This document shows positions 12,398-22,842 of a stretch of 64,000 nt of DNA, piece by piece; positions within the stretch are counted from its first letter, which is position 1, and every line of letters starts with the position of its first letter. Origin of the DNA: Dolomedes plantarius (lineage: Eukaryota > Arthropoda > Arachnida > Araneae > Dolomedidae). The DNA lies in NCBI GenBank assembly GCA_907164885.2, contig OU015495.1, positions 209,633,730 through 209,697,729 on the forward strand, in the 5' to 3' direction. The translations under genes were made by a program, and so were the position numbers. The notes under the pieces are model-generated. The model ran no database searches and was not told the origin of the DNA. It saw only the letters and a list, made by a program, of their open reading frames with translations.

Positions 12398-13909
12398 CAC
12401 TGGTGTTAGAAATTAGGAGAATTTGAAGACTTGGTCGATTATCTCTAGAACTACTGTACCGATGTTAATGAAATTTGATATGTACATACATTGATACAAT
12501 TCAAAACAAATAACCATTCAATAATTCTAATACACACGCATGATCGTGCGTAACACTCGTTGGAGTCCGAAGGTATGAAACAGCGGTTGCAGAATAAAGA
12601 AAAGAATGGGTTAATAGGGGGTATGGTCCCCTCTTACAGATATACAGGTCTCGCAGCGTGATTTCATACTTGAAATAAGGCAGTTTATCATTTCCTGTGG
12701 CAATTGGTCCCACTCGTCCAGCAACGCTGGTTTCATTCCCTGGATGGTTCTCGAAAGAGGGTTGCGAGTTGCAATTGCCCTCCCCAGAGCGTCCCAGACA
12801 TGCGCTATAGGGTTAAGGTCTGGAGATCTGGCTGGCCAATCCATCCGGCGAATATCCTAACTCTCTAGAAATTCGTCGACCAGAAGACCTCTATGTGGCC
12901 TCGCGTTATCGTCCATTAAAATGAACTCAAGTCCAACTGCACCCCTGAAAAGGCGAACATAGGACTCCAAGATCTCATCCCTATACCTCCCACCAGTCAC
13001 AGTGCCTCTTTCAAAGACATGGAGAGGTGTGCGGCCATCCAACATGATGCCTGCCGAGACCATTAAACCTCCTCCGCCATAATGGTCGATTTCGCGGACA
13101 TTGGAGGGTAGGTAGCGGGTCCTTGGTTCTCACCATATGAATGTACGGCGTGAATCGGTATTTAGTCTGAACCGGGACTCATCAGTGAAGAGAACGGTCG
13201 CCCATTAATCCATACTCCAATCTCTATGCTCCCTGCACCATTATAAACGGATTCTCCTGTTCGTAGAAGTGAGCGGGACGCAAACAGCAGGTCATCTTGC
13301 AAACAACCCTCACTCAAGAAGTCTTTTGGAAACAGTCACCCTTGATACACGGATTCCTGTGGTTGCATACAAGTCACGAGAGAGCCGAGAAGCTGTAGCA
13401 CTCCTGTTACGCCTCGCTATAATTGACAAATGGCGATCTTCTCTGGCCGTCCGGGCTGTTGGATGACCTTGCCCAGGTTTTCTTTCGATGGATCCAGTAT
13501 TCTGGAACTTTCCATAAGTTACACACGACGCTGGGCGTTAAATTGCACTCTCTACAAATTTGGACTTGAGATTGGCCTGCTTCTAGCCTCCCCACAATTC
13601 GCCACCTCATTCCATCATCTAAACGTTAGTGGTTACTCATTTTTACTGTAACAATTTGAAATTAACCGATTGCTGCAAAATAACACCAAGAAATTCGCCG
13701 AGGTGTGCTAGCAAAGGAAATGCGTCTTAACTTATGCGCGCTTATAAAGCCTGTTTCTCTATTGGCTCCTCCTACACATACGTGTACGCTCACATATTTG
13801 ATGTACAAGATTTGCATTTTTGTCTAGAAGCAGTGATTTTACATCCAGTTCAGTTCTTTTCATGAAATTCGATAAAATATGCAAATTCTCTTAATTTATT
13901 TCATCAGTG
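12398..13909 (-). mobile_element. Tc1-like element with complete ends
   Basis: Inverted ends of about 30 bp begin cactggtgttagaaattagg at the left and, inverted, cactgatgaaataaattaag at the right; both continue into agaatttg. TA flanks both sides. The 1.5-kb element holds a minus-strand transposase broken by several frameshifts. It inserted into a TA within the 5' end of a Helitron. Confidence 0.92.
12611..13610 (-). pseudogene. Tc1-like transposase, frameshifted but catalytic Asp triad visible
   Basis: Read on the minus strand, the N-terminal helix-turn-helix is seen at 13610-13407 (MRWRIVGRLEAGQSQVQICR). The first catalytic motif TDESRF lies near 13170, the second at 12913 in FILMDDNARPHRG, and the third at about 12820 in MDWPARSPDLNPI. 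The C-terminus ends SVRGDHTPY with its stop at 12611. All three Asp residues are present, but at least two frame changes and a stop interrupt the protein, so it cannot encode active transposase. Confidence 0.9.
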
Positions 13910-14232
13910 TATAAAACAATTCCGAAACTGACTGACTGACATATAACGCACAGACCAAACCGCCGGACCTAAAGGGCTGAAATTTTGCACAACGATTTTT
14001 CTTATAGTGTAGGGGTGCACTAAGAAATATTTTTGAAAAATTCCTCTTAGAATTTTTAAATTAAAGTTTTAAGCTATTTTTGTAACATTCTTTAAAGTTT
14101 GCATTTAAAATAATAATCTGAAGGTTATAAAATTTATATCACTAGAAAGATCATAAAACTTTCTTTAAAATGAAATCTTTTTCGAATCTTTACCTCAATT
14201 TGCTGATTTTTGGTGAATTTTTAAAGATTATG

Positions 14233-16019
14233 CAGCATTATGCGTTTAGATTTATATAAAAACAAAACGTTTTGATTTTTAAGATAATAATTTTAAGCAT
14301 ACAAAATACGATTAGCCATGTTATTTTAACTGTGTTATATGAAATATAATTTAGGCGAATAAAATTTACAGTTAAATCAATGATTATATTTGTAGATACA
14401 GATTGACATTGTTTTTACCAAACACATTTAAATAGACATTCTAATCTCAGTTTGGGAATGATATTTCCTTTACAAATATATGATATACAGAGCTATGAAA
14501 TGTTTATCCTTTATTTCACGTTGAGAAATCTCCTCTTTAATCAAATGTTACATTAAACTTCAATATTCTTCACAAAGTAACATAGTTTTATACCCTCGAA
14601 AAAACGTTTTATCAGTAAAAATGTTTATAAGTATCCTTCTCATGGTCACTCATAAATTTAATTGTCTACTTTTGAAGTGAGGTTAATTTTATAATGAGCA
14701 ATTATTTTAATAATATCGCACCTTTAGTTCTTCGATTGTGCAACGTGAGATTTTTAATTTTATATTTAATGCTGCTTAATATTCAACTCCAAAAATATCG
14801 ATAAATAGCACTTTAGCTCCTTTTACAGGAGATGCATGTTAATTAATAAAACATTATTTATTTTTTTACTAAAGAAATACTCCAGATGCTTGAAAAACAC
14901 AAAACATTTCGTTTTCGAATCAATTTCTTCCTTTACATTTCGGGAACTAATTTGTTTTTACGTTTTTGAATCCCAGATGATGAGTTTCTTTAGTGACACT
15001 TATGGGGTCTGTGTTCCATCTGGGTGTGTTAGTAAATATATCGATAAATTTTCGAAATATGGTAATTTCTAATTTTATACTCCTCCGATCCTTTGAGCAT
15101 CATTCTACAGATTAATTCGAGGAATTCGTTGGCCGAGGTATATTAATGTCGCATTTTATCACATCATAGATTACTCAGTTATAAGCCAAAACATGATCTG
15201 TATTCATTGTAGCAAGTTTTTTCGTACATAGGGAAGTATAGAATTCATTACCACCTCCGTTATGCATTTTACGAGCCTTAACATTTAAGGTATCCGACTA
15301 CATTCAAAACGTCGATTTTGACGAAAATTCCGAATTTGTTTTTATTACTTTATTTTAAAGATTGTAAATTTACCTTTCTAAATCTGCTTTTATTTTTTCG
15401 ATACGATCCTTAGAAATGAAATTACAGTGATTTAAAGATCAGCAGCAGTCATGAATTTCAATACAATTTGAAAACTTTAATCGTGTTTTCCGAAGAACTT
15501 GTTTTTCATCAAAAATGTAAACGACTCTTGCGATAACTCAAAATCTAACCATGATATGTCTATGAAATTTTTCACGTATGTTTTTCATAATGCTAAGAAT
15601 GTAATGGACTACACATTTGGTTCTAAGTATATTATTTGTTGATTTTTAGCTGCATTTATAAAAAATCTCATTGAAAATTACTAAAATTTTACATGTAATT
15701 GCATATAATGACATGTATTTTTTTTCGGTTTTAAGACATCGAATATCTTGTAGGTCATTACAGTTAGAAGGTACTTACGTACCTATGACAAAATAAAGTT
15801 AATATTATATTCATAATATTATTATTTAGAGCTAGAAATTTGCTAAAAATTTGTAAAAATTTGCTAAATTTCGACCCAATTTCTTCAATTTTGAAAAAAG
15901 TTGCATAGTTAATGTCAATTTTTTCATCGTTTTCGAGTTTTGGTGTTATATTCCTTCGAAAAATAAGGTAGAAATTTTCTCAAGTACAGTTTTTCATAAA
16001 AAGGTATATATATATATTT
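14233..16019. other. AT-rich stretch, nothing recognised
   Basis: No element ends or conserved coding frames. Several small open frames are explained by low stop density in short windows. Confidence 0.5.
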
Positions 16020-16112
16020 AGGAAAAGGGGGAGTACTTCCCCCCTTTTCTGTATTAATGAAATCAATACAGAAAAGGGGGGTTATTACTTCCCCCTTTTC
16101 TGTATTAATTTT
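16020..16112. repeat. G-tract inverted repeat with a third copy
   Basis: The block ccccccttttctgtatt (16039-16055) is followed 9 bases later by its exact reverse complement aatacagaaaagggggg (16065-16081), and then again in the first orientation at 16091-16108. A partial copy ggaaaaggggg lies at 16021. Two alternative 17-bp hairpins are possible. Confidence 0.85.
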
Positions 16113-16616
16113 ATTTTATGAAATACTGTATCAATCTAACTGCATTACCAATTTATTGTTTGCAGTAGCTGTTTGTTTCTGTTTGTCAAGGCCAAATCAC
16201 GGATAGAATCACCAGCTAATTTAAATACTGTGATATCAATAAGATCAGGCTATATTTTATGTTTTTTTTTTCTAAACTATCGATGTTTGCTGTACTTTGA
16301 ATCAATTTATACTTCCATCACAGATTCTATCGCATAACACCGGACAATGCTCGCGCGATAGGAATAAAGAGAGCTATGGTTTGCAATCTAGCCGGTCACT
16401 TTGGACCTGCAGCCTGCATGCCCTTAGACATGATAATTAATCAACATTGCTCTTGAATCTGTTTGGTATTGCGTCGTATTAATACTCTTAAACCTATAGT
16501 TTGACTCATATGGCAATTTTTCTTCACGCTGCGTGTGCTACTCATGATCAGGGCTCCAAGACATGGGTCTGTTGGAAGATTATTTATTTATTCAAAATGC
16601 ACACTACAGAAAATTC
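16113..16616. other. Spacer; possible LINE tail next to the Copia insertion
   Basis: On the minus strand the sequence beside the Copia target site includes an aataaataaataa run at 16579-16591, which could be the 3' tail of the non-LTR element whose coding end lies on the other side of Copia at 21171-21490. This link is inferred. Confidence 0.4.
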
Positions 16617-16769
16617 TGTTGTGTCTCACACGTTCAAGGACTACATTCCAACTGAGTTTTATTTACAGAAAATATACATTTACATACAAAAGGACAAATA
16701 CAGACACTTAGCACCATCTGGTGTGAAAAGTTAAAAACACTTTGTAGCATTTATATATATATACCAACA
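16617..16769 (-). repeat. Copia 3' LTR
   Basis: It begins TGTTGTGTC and ends CCAACA in plus orientation. It is identical to the other LTR except for one C/T difference close to the right end. Confidence 0.95.
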
Positions 16770-16781
16770 CTCTCCCCCTGC
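16770..16781 (-). promoter_or_regulatory. Copia polypurine tract
   Basis: On the minus strand this reads GCAGGGGGAGAG immediately before the 3' LTR, the position where plus-strand DNA synthesis is primed. Confidence 0.85.
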
Positions 16782-16820
16782 GAAAAGGGGTTTTATCTTT
16801 TCAGAACATTAACAGCACAT

Positions 16821-19727
16821 TTACATTAAACATATATTCTTCAATGAGAATAACAATTTATCAAATGTTACAGCCTTGGTTAAGAAATCAGAAATCATCT
16901 CATTAGTATTCACATATTTAGTCTTTATAGTATCATTTTCAATGAGATCTTTGACAAAATGGAATTTCAGATTCACATGTCTAGTTTTATTTGATGACTT
17001 ACCACTATTTAACCAATCGATGGCTGATTGACTATCACTATATAAGACTACAGGTCTCTTAACAAAATTTTCACATTTTAATTCAGTTAACATGTTTAGA
17101 GTCCAAGTTAATTCTCTTGCAACATCGGCGATAGCTAGCAGTTCTGCTTCACATGTGGATAGTCCAACACATTTTTGTTTTCTACTTTTCCACGTAAGAA
17201 GTGAATTACCAATCATTATAACACAACCTGAAAATGATTTGCCTCCCTCAGCATTTCCCCAACTGGCATCTGCGCAACAATTTAAAAATCCATTTTCTCT
17301 GTCATAAAACAAAACTTTATTTTTTGTTGCGTTTAAATACTTCAAAACTCTTTTAGCTAATGTATAATGCCTTTTTTCCGGTCGTTTATTAAATTGTGAT
17401 AAATAGCTAGTGACAAAAGCGAGATCTGGGCGAGTTCTATTAGCCAAATATAAAATCTCACCTATTATTTCCTGATATTCAGTCTGATTGACTAAATCAT
17501 CCGTGGGATTAAAACATCTATCCTCACCTTTAGTTATTGGTGTATTAGCTTTCTTACAGTTTTCCAATCCATATTTATTTATCAGAGATTCAATGTAATG
17601 CGTTTGCGATAAACTAATACCATTTTCATTTTGTAGAACTTCTATACCTAAAAATTTGGAATTTTCTGTAGTTTCATTTAATTCAAAAGTTTTTCTAAGC
17701 TTAAGTATTATCTCTTCACATAATTTAGAATTATTTGAAAATATTGCCAAATCATCTACATAAATACAAATTGCGAAAAAATCAGTTTCATTACTTGTAA
17801 TAAAAACACAATTGTCAGATGCAAGCTGGTTGAGGCCAATCCTTTTCAGTTCATTTTTAAGTTTAATATGCCAATTTCTACCAGATTGTGGTAAACCATA
17901 TAAGCTACGCTTTAATTTACATACATTGTTCTTACCAAATTGTTCTTCATAACCTGGTGGGATTTCCATGTAAACAGTTTCTTCAATATCGCCATACAAG
18001 TAAGCTGTCTTGACATCAAAAAATCTTACAGATAAATTTAATTTTGCAGCTAATGATATCAATAATCTAAATGATTCTATATTAACAACAGGCGAAAAAG
18101 ACTCTGAATAGTCTTTATTTTTAATTAAATTAAAACCTGCCGCTACGAGTCTTGCTTTATAAATTTCCTCGTCATTAATTGTTTTAACTGAATAAATCCA
18201 CTTACTTTTGATTATTTTTACATTTTTAGGTCTTTCAATTATTTCAAAGACATCATGCTTATTCATTGACTCTAATTGTTTTTGCATCGCGATTTTCCAC
18301 TTATTATGTTTAATGCTATTCATTGCTTGCTCATAATTTTCAGGTATTGAATTATTTTCCTCCCGAGTAGAGTTACTTAAGGCCAAATTCGCCGTTGACT
18401 TATTTTTTATACGTTCGGAACGCCTTAATTTAGGTGATAACTCATGATTTGAGTTTTCCACTCTTTGATCGTTTGCGGTTTCATTTTGTAATGATTTTGT
18501 GTCATTAATTTCACTTTGATTATCTTCACGCGGGTTAATTTCTGTTTCTGCTTCTAAATTTGAAAAATTGAACTGACTCAGATTTTCAACATTCCATAAA
18601 TAGGATTCCGAATTTTTCGTTATGAATTCGCTGCCTTTTAATTTTTCGTCAAATTTAACTGATCGTTCCTCAATCACTGTATTTTTTGCGATGTCATAAA
18701 TCCTATATGCTATTCTATCTCTGGAATAACCGACAAAAATTCCGCGTTTCCCTGGAACATCAAATTTATTGCGAAATTGTTTAGGAATATGATAATAAGC
18801 TACACAGCCAAAAGTTTTTAAATAACTTATTTTGGGTTCTTTACCTGTCCATATTTCCATCGGAAGTTTATTTTTATATTTGCGCGGTGTAATATTCGAT
18901 ACATGAGTACTGCAGGATATGGCTTCCGCCCAAAATTTTTGAGGTAGTCTACTCTCATATAGTAAGGTTCTTGCGCGTTCTACTAAAACTCCTATAGCCC
19001 TCTCGGCTTTTCCGTTTGATTCTGGGTTGTACGGTACTGTTTTTTCATGAGATATGCCAAATTTCAGTAAGAATTTAGTCATTTCCTTATTCACAAATTC
19101 TAATCCATTATCGGTTCTTAAGCGTTTGATTTTTCGGCTTGTTAGGTTTTCATACCTTTCTTTAAAATTTTTAAACACATCAAATACTTCATACTTATGT
19201 TTTATAAAATAAGAAAAATACATACCAGAATAATCATCTACAAGCATTAAAAAATATTTAGAACCACCCAATGAATCAATATTTATAGGACCAGCTAAGT
19301 CAGCATGAATTAATTCCAAAACAGAATTACTTTGATCAATATTAATTTTGCAATGTTTTTTACGAGTTAATTTACTGATATTACATGATTCACAATTTAA
19401 AATTTCAGATTCTTTAACATTTATATCAATTATATCTTTCATTTTAGACATATATTGAGGATTCAAGTGACAAAGTCTTTTATGCCATAATTCATAATTT
19501 TCTACATTTTTAACAAAGTTACACTCTAATAATTCAGATGAATTATTATCAATACAAGGTTTCATTATAATTTCTAAGCGATTATTTACTTTCTCAGCTT
19601 TTAAAACAATTTGACCAGTTTTGCTTAAAACCAAAACATAATTATCATATGATTGAATACTATAACCTCTTTCCATTAATTTAGTCATGGATAACAAATT
19701 ACATCTTAAATCAGGTACATAAATCAC
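16821..19727 (-). CDS. Copia pol: integrase, reverse transcriptase, RNase H
   Basis: This open stretch of 968 codons is the main part of the Copia polyprotein. In order it contains the GAG-pre-integrase segment (ELWHKRLCHLNP, about residue 80), the integrase core with ADLAGP, RTDNGLEF (Asp near residue 206) and PESNGKAER for the third acidic residue, then the Copia reverse transcriptase with IYVDDLA at about residues 654-660, and RNase H with VLYSDSQSA near residue 893. It ends 52 bp before the 3' LTR. The first ATG used here is internal: the same frame continues upstream through a stop at 19857 into the protease. Domains look intact and undecayed, consistent with the near-identical LTRs. Confidence 0.95.
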   Translation of the reverse strand: MIYVPDLRCNLLSMTKLMERGYSIQSYDNYVLVLSKTGQIVLKAEKVNNRLEIIMKPCIDNNSSELLECNFVKNVENYELWHKRLCHLNPQYMSKMKDIIDINVKESEILNCESCNISKLTRKKHCKINIDQSNSVLELIHADLAGPINIDSLGGSKYFLMLVDDYSGMYFSYFIKHKYEVFDVFKNFKERYENLTSRKIKRLRTDNGLEFVNKEMTKFLLKFGISHEKTVPYNPESNGKAERAIGVLVERARTLLYESRLPQKFWAEAISCSTHVSNITPRKYKNKLPMEIWTGKEPKISYLKTFGCVAYYHIPKQFRNKFDVPGKRGIFVGYSRDRIAYRIYDIAKNTVIEERSVKFDEKLKGSEFITKNSESYLWNVENLSQFNFSNLEAETEINPREDNQSEINDTKSLQNETANDQRVENSNHELSPKLRRSERIKNKSTANLALSNSTREENNSIPENYEQAMNSIKHNKWKIAMQKQLESMNKHDVFEIIERPKNVKIIKSKWIYSVKTINDEEIYKARLVAAGFNLIKNKDYSESFSPVVNIESFRLLISLAAKLNLSVRFFDVKTAYLYGDIEETVYMEIPPGYEEQFGKNNVCKLKRSLYGLPQSGRNWHIKLKNELKRIGLNQLASDNCVFITSNETDFFAICIYVDDLAIFSNNSKLCEEIILKLRKTFELNETTENSKFLGIEVLQNENGISLSQTHYIESLINKYGLENCKKANTPITKGEDRCFNPTDDLVNQTEYQEIIGEILYLANRTRPDLAFVTSYLSQFNKRPEKRHYTLAKRVLKYLNATKNKVLFYDRENGFLNCCADASWGNAEGGKSFSGCVIMIGNSLLTWKSRKQKCVGLSTCEAELLAIADVARELTWTLNMLTELKCENFVKRPVVLYSDSQSAIDWLNSGKSSNKTRHVNLKFHFVKDLIENDTIKTKYVNTNEMISDFLTKAVTFDKLLFSLKNICLM

Positions 19728-19856
19728 ATTATCAATAGTTAATGTATTTTCAATATTGTTTACAAATGTCTTAGCTTTAACTTTTCCTTCGCCAATAGAT
19801 TTTAAAACAGAATTCTTACCTGCTAAGTTAATATGACCAACATCGGAATTAAAGTT

Positions 19857-20165
19857 TTAAAAAAATTTAAGGTCCTTGCACATATGTGAGCTGCTTCCAG
19901 AATCCAAAATCCAAATATCCTCACAAGTAGCGTCGGAATGTTCTGGGTCTGTCATAAGGGCAAAGTTCTGATTTTCGTTTTCAAATGCTGCGTTCGCGAA
20001 TCTCATTTTTTGCTTGTTTTTGGTTTTGTCGTTAGGTAATGTTCTTATCACGTTGTCGGGTGCATTTCCACTCCTGTTTCCTGTTTTATTCCTGAAAAAA
20101 CAATTTCTGGCTATGTGATTGGATTTGTTGCAGATCCAGCAAAGTTTTAAGTTTCTATTACTGTT
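19857..20165 (-). pseudogene. Copia nucleocapsid zinc knuckle and protease segment
   Basis: This segment is in the same frame as the downstream pol but one frame away from gag. It contains a CCHC knuckle, CWICNKSNHIARNC, and the aspartic protease active site in WILDSGSSSHMCKD. It ends at a TAA in a T-rich run (19857-19859), after which homologous sequence continues in the same frame (FNSDVGHINLAG). The stop looks like a single base change. Because the LTRs are almost identical, this lesion is either very recent, present in the parent copy, or a sequencing error. Confidence 0.85.
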
Positions 20166-20166
20166 T

Positions 20167-20766
20167 TTAACATGGAAAGCTCTCTCCTTTTCTGGATATG
20201 GAATTTGAGTTCATTTTTAAATGGGTATTCTCTTCTTCGCGTAAAATTTCTAATATTTCATCAATTTCTTTTTCTCTTTGCGTCTTCAATATTTCTCTTA
20301 TTTTCCCGAATTTATGGTTAAGTCCACGAACTGTGTAGTAAACCAGTTCACGTTCTGAAATGTTCAAACCAAGTGCGCTACACTTCATAGAAAGTCCCCT
20401 TGCTCTGGCTATGTAGTCAGATACATTTTCGTTTTCTTGCATTTCTATATTCTTTAGCTCATTTCCAGCATCTATCTTCCGGTCTTCATTTTTTCCTGTG
20501 AAAACCCTTTTTATTTTTTCCCATAAATTTTTGGCATTGGTTTCTTCTGCAAATTGGAGACTCTGTTCATCTGAAAGTGATAGCAAAATATAGGCTACAG
20601 CGTCATCATTCTTTGTTTTCCAATCTTCTAGTAATTTTAAATCCTGTGGTCTATCTTCATAGATAACATCTATTAATCTTTTTAAAGTTAAAATTGCCTT
20701 GATTTTCATAGACCAGAGTAAATAATTTCCACTATTCAACAACGGAATGCTTTTCATGTTATCCAT
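20167..20766 (-). CDS. Copia gag, N-terminal and central part
   Basis: The 199-residue product starts MDNMKSIPLLNSGNYLLWS, the usual beginning of Copia Gag, in which the tryptophan block marks the start of the UBN2-type capsid domain. Residues 60-170 hold the capsid core, including NLWEKIKRVFTG and VYYTVRGL. The frame closes at SFPC shortly before the zinc knuckle, which is found in another frame just downstream; a one-base shift near 20180 joins the two. Normal Copia elements encode Gag and Pol in a single frame, so this is most simply a disabling indel. Confidence 0.9.
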   Translation of the reverse strand: MDNMKSIPLLNSGNYLLWSMKIKAILTLKRLIDVIYEDRPQDLKLLEDWKTKNDDAVAYILLSLSDEQSLQFAEETNAKNLWEKIKRVFTGKNEDRKIDAGNELKNIEMQENENVSDYIARARGLSMKCSALGLNISERELVYYTVRGLNHKFGKIREILKTQREKEIDEILEILREEENTHLKMNSNSISRKGESFPC

Positions 20767-20880
20767 TTTCTTCGCTATCGTTTAAACTTTCGCTTTAGGA
20801 AATCTCACAGTTGCATTTTGAATTCATCGGCGACCGGATGTCGATGCGACTGGCTCTTCGAGGAGAAAAACAACCACGAA

Positions 20881-20892
20881 GCTCTGCTGCCA
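20881..20892 (-). promoter_or_regulatory. Copia primer-binding site (tRNA-iMet 3' end)
   Basis: On the minus strand the sequence TGGCAGCAGAGC follows the 5' LTR after two bases. It matches the complement of the 3' end of initiator tRNA-Met (TGGTAGCAGAGC) at 11 of 12 positions. Confidence 0.85.
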
Positions 20893-20894
20893 AA

Positions 20895-21047
20895 TGTTGT
20901 GTCTCACACGTTCAAGGACTACATTCCAACTGAGTTTTATTTACAGAAAATATACATTTACATACAAAAGGACAAATACAGACACTTAGCACCATCTGGT
21001 GTGAAAAGTTAAAAACACTTTGTAGCATTTATATATATATATCAACA
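20895..21047 (-). repeat. Copia 5' LTR
   Basis: Same 153-bp sequence as at 16617-16769 with one substitution. It is the promoter-bearing copy for the minus-strand element. Confidence 0.95.
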
Positions 21048-21170
21048 AATTCCATTTACAGTGTTGCATGAAGATACAACTTAAAACACACAGACAAAAG
21101 AAACACCAAAACAAACATACAAAGCTGCATAAACAATATATAAATATACAATACACAAACAATACATGAA

Positions 21171-21490
21171 TTACGAATACAGAAGTTGCAAACATTTAGC
21201 CTTAAAAACAATAAAGGGCATATTAAAAATATCAAGGTCTTCTGAAAGATGGTTAAAAAATTTATAAAATTTGTACAAAGAGAAATTACCTATGTAATTA
21301 AATTTCCCGTAGACATTTACAAATAAATGCCGCTCAAGAAGACATCTGCTTGGCACAGCAAGCTGAATGCAATCGTGAATTTCAACACAATCGATAATAT
21401 TATTAATGACTTTATAAAAAAATAACATACAGGAAAGATCGCGCCTGGATTTTAAACTTTGAATATCAAAAATGTTACGTAGGAAAGAAG
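21171..21490 (-). pseudogene. Non-LTR retrotransposon reverse transcriptase C-terminus
   Basis: The minus strand reads FDIQSLKSRRDLSC, LFFYKVINNIIDC, VPSRCLLERHLF and LDIFNMPFIVFKAKCLQLL. This order (SL..RR..L..LYKLINN, then VP.R..R...F, then DIF....FK) is the conserved C-terminal tail of Jockey/RTE-like reverse transcriptases. A stop occurs upstream near 21500, and the rest of the ORF is missing toward the assembly gap. The Copia element lies directly downstream, probably in this element's 3' UTR. Family-level assignment within non-LTR elements is uncertain. Confidence 0.7.
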
Positions 21491-21677
21491 GAGACTAATC
21501 CAAAGGACAATAGTAATTAGTTTTATAATATAAGTATCGCATAAATTTAGACTGTACCTGCTGTATGGCAGAATGGATTTTGTTTTCTAAAAAAATCTCA
21601 AAATCTGTGTTTTTCTCTTGTTAGCTGAAAAAATTGAAAAAAATTAGACTTATTTCATATTAGCATAGTTTAAATAT

Positions 21678-22154
21678 NNNNNNNNNNNNNNNNNNNNNNN
21701 NNNNNNNNNNNNNNNNNNNNNNNNNNNNNNNNNNNNNNNNNNNNNNNNNNNNNNNNNNNNNNNNNNNNNNNNNNNNNNNNNNNNNNNNNNNNNNNNNNNN
21801 NNNNNNNNNNNNNNNNNNNNNNNNNNNNNNNNNNNNNNNNNNNNNNNNNNNNNNNNNNNNNNNNNNNNNNNNNNNNNNNNNNNNNNNNNNNNNNNNNNNN
21901 NNNNNNNNNNNNNNNNNNNNNNNNNNNNNNNNNNNNNNNNNNNNNNNNNNNNNNNNNNNNNNNNNNNNNNNNNNNNNNNNNNNNNNNNNNNNNNNNNNNN
22001 NNNNNNNNNNNNNNNNNNNNNNNNNNNNNNNNNNNNNNNNNNNNNNNNNNNNNNNNNNNNNNNNNNNNNNNNNNNNNNNNNNNNNNNNNNNNNNNNNNNN
22101 NNNNNNNNNNNNNNNNNNNNNNNNNNNNNNNNNNNNNNNNNNNNNNNNNNNNNN
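21678..22154. other. Assembly gap (477 N)
   Basis: The sequence is unknown. The same 12 bases, tagtttaaatat, end the left contig and start the right contig, so the real gap may be small or negative. Confidence 0.98.
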
Positions 22155-22408
22155 TAGTTTAAATATATCAAGACAATTTAATTTAAAAAATGCAGCTTAC
22201 AGTGACAATAATAGCTGTAAAATAATTGAAGTGATATCATTCCGACCGAATCGTGATATAGCTCCATCTTATAAAACCATCCAAAATTTTGTTATCTAGT
22301 ATCAATGATGGATTCAGTAATTCCATATATGAAATCTTATCAAACTTCATGATGCATTTAAATATTTTACCTCAGTCGTCTACGTGTGTAGATAGAGTTT
22401 TCCCCAAG

Positions 22409-22660
22409 TTTTGGGTTCAGTGAAAGTTAATTCTAGTCCAAAGTCAATCAATTCAGAAAAGGAAATAAAATCTTCTTACCTTTTCTGAAGTCGTCGAATC
22501 CCGGGCTGAAAGTTGTTTAAGCAGTAATTTTTAGAACTGGTTGTTTTTCTAAACTTTTATTGCACGCTACTACAAAAACGATAAAAACATTACTGACACA
22601 CGAACACTACAAAAAAACATCTAATTAAAGGTTACATTAAAATTTAGCATGATTTTCGCA
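22409..22660 (-). repeat. BEL/Pao 3' LTR
   Basis: It runs from ttttgggttcagtg to gattttcgca in plus orientation and matches 27365-27615. Confidence 0.9.
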
Positions 22661-22842
22661 CACCTAATCTGCAGCGCGTTTTGTGCGGCTTCTACCAATC
22701 AGTTTTCAATCAGTTCTGTTCGGTTCTGTTTACAAAAAAGTCTCCTCTGCATTCGCGCATGCGTTGAGAGTACATATTCCTCGACATCCTCCCACCTTTG
22801 AGTTTCTGAACTTTGAAACTCAAATATATTGACGAGGATAGT

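Larger units (their letters stand above)
12388..14232 (+). mobile_element. Helitron 5' fragment, split by a Tc1 insertion
   Basis: The 5' terminus tctatatata at 12388, preceded by A, matches the 5' TC end of the Helitron copy at 63121-63807. It continues after the Tc1 element at 13912 with aaaacaattccgaaactgac, the repeated GACT motif, accaaaccgccggacct and aaagggctgaaattttgcac. Similarity to the copies at 28717 and 63807 runs to about 14232, where it stops. The 3' hairpin and CTAG end are absent. No Rep/helicase coding sequence is present. Confidence 0.8.
16617..21047 (-). mobile_element. Ty1/Copia LTR retrotransposon, young
   Basis: The element is 4431 bp with 153-bp LTRs at both ends, TG..CA termini and a 5-bp target duplication AATTC (16612-16616 and 21048-21052). 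The LTRs differ at one base out of 153, indicating very recent insertion. A primer-binding site complementary to the 3' end of initiator tRNA-Met and a polypurine tract are in the expected places. Gag and pol run leftwards. One frameshift near 20180 and one in-frame stop at 19857 interrupt the otherwise open gag-pol. Confidence 0.97.

Noticed and set aside
21650..22171. 173-codon minus-strand frame of unknown residues
   Set aside because: It crosses the N gap and carries no information.
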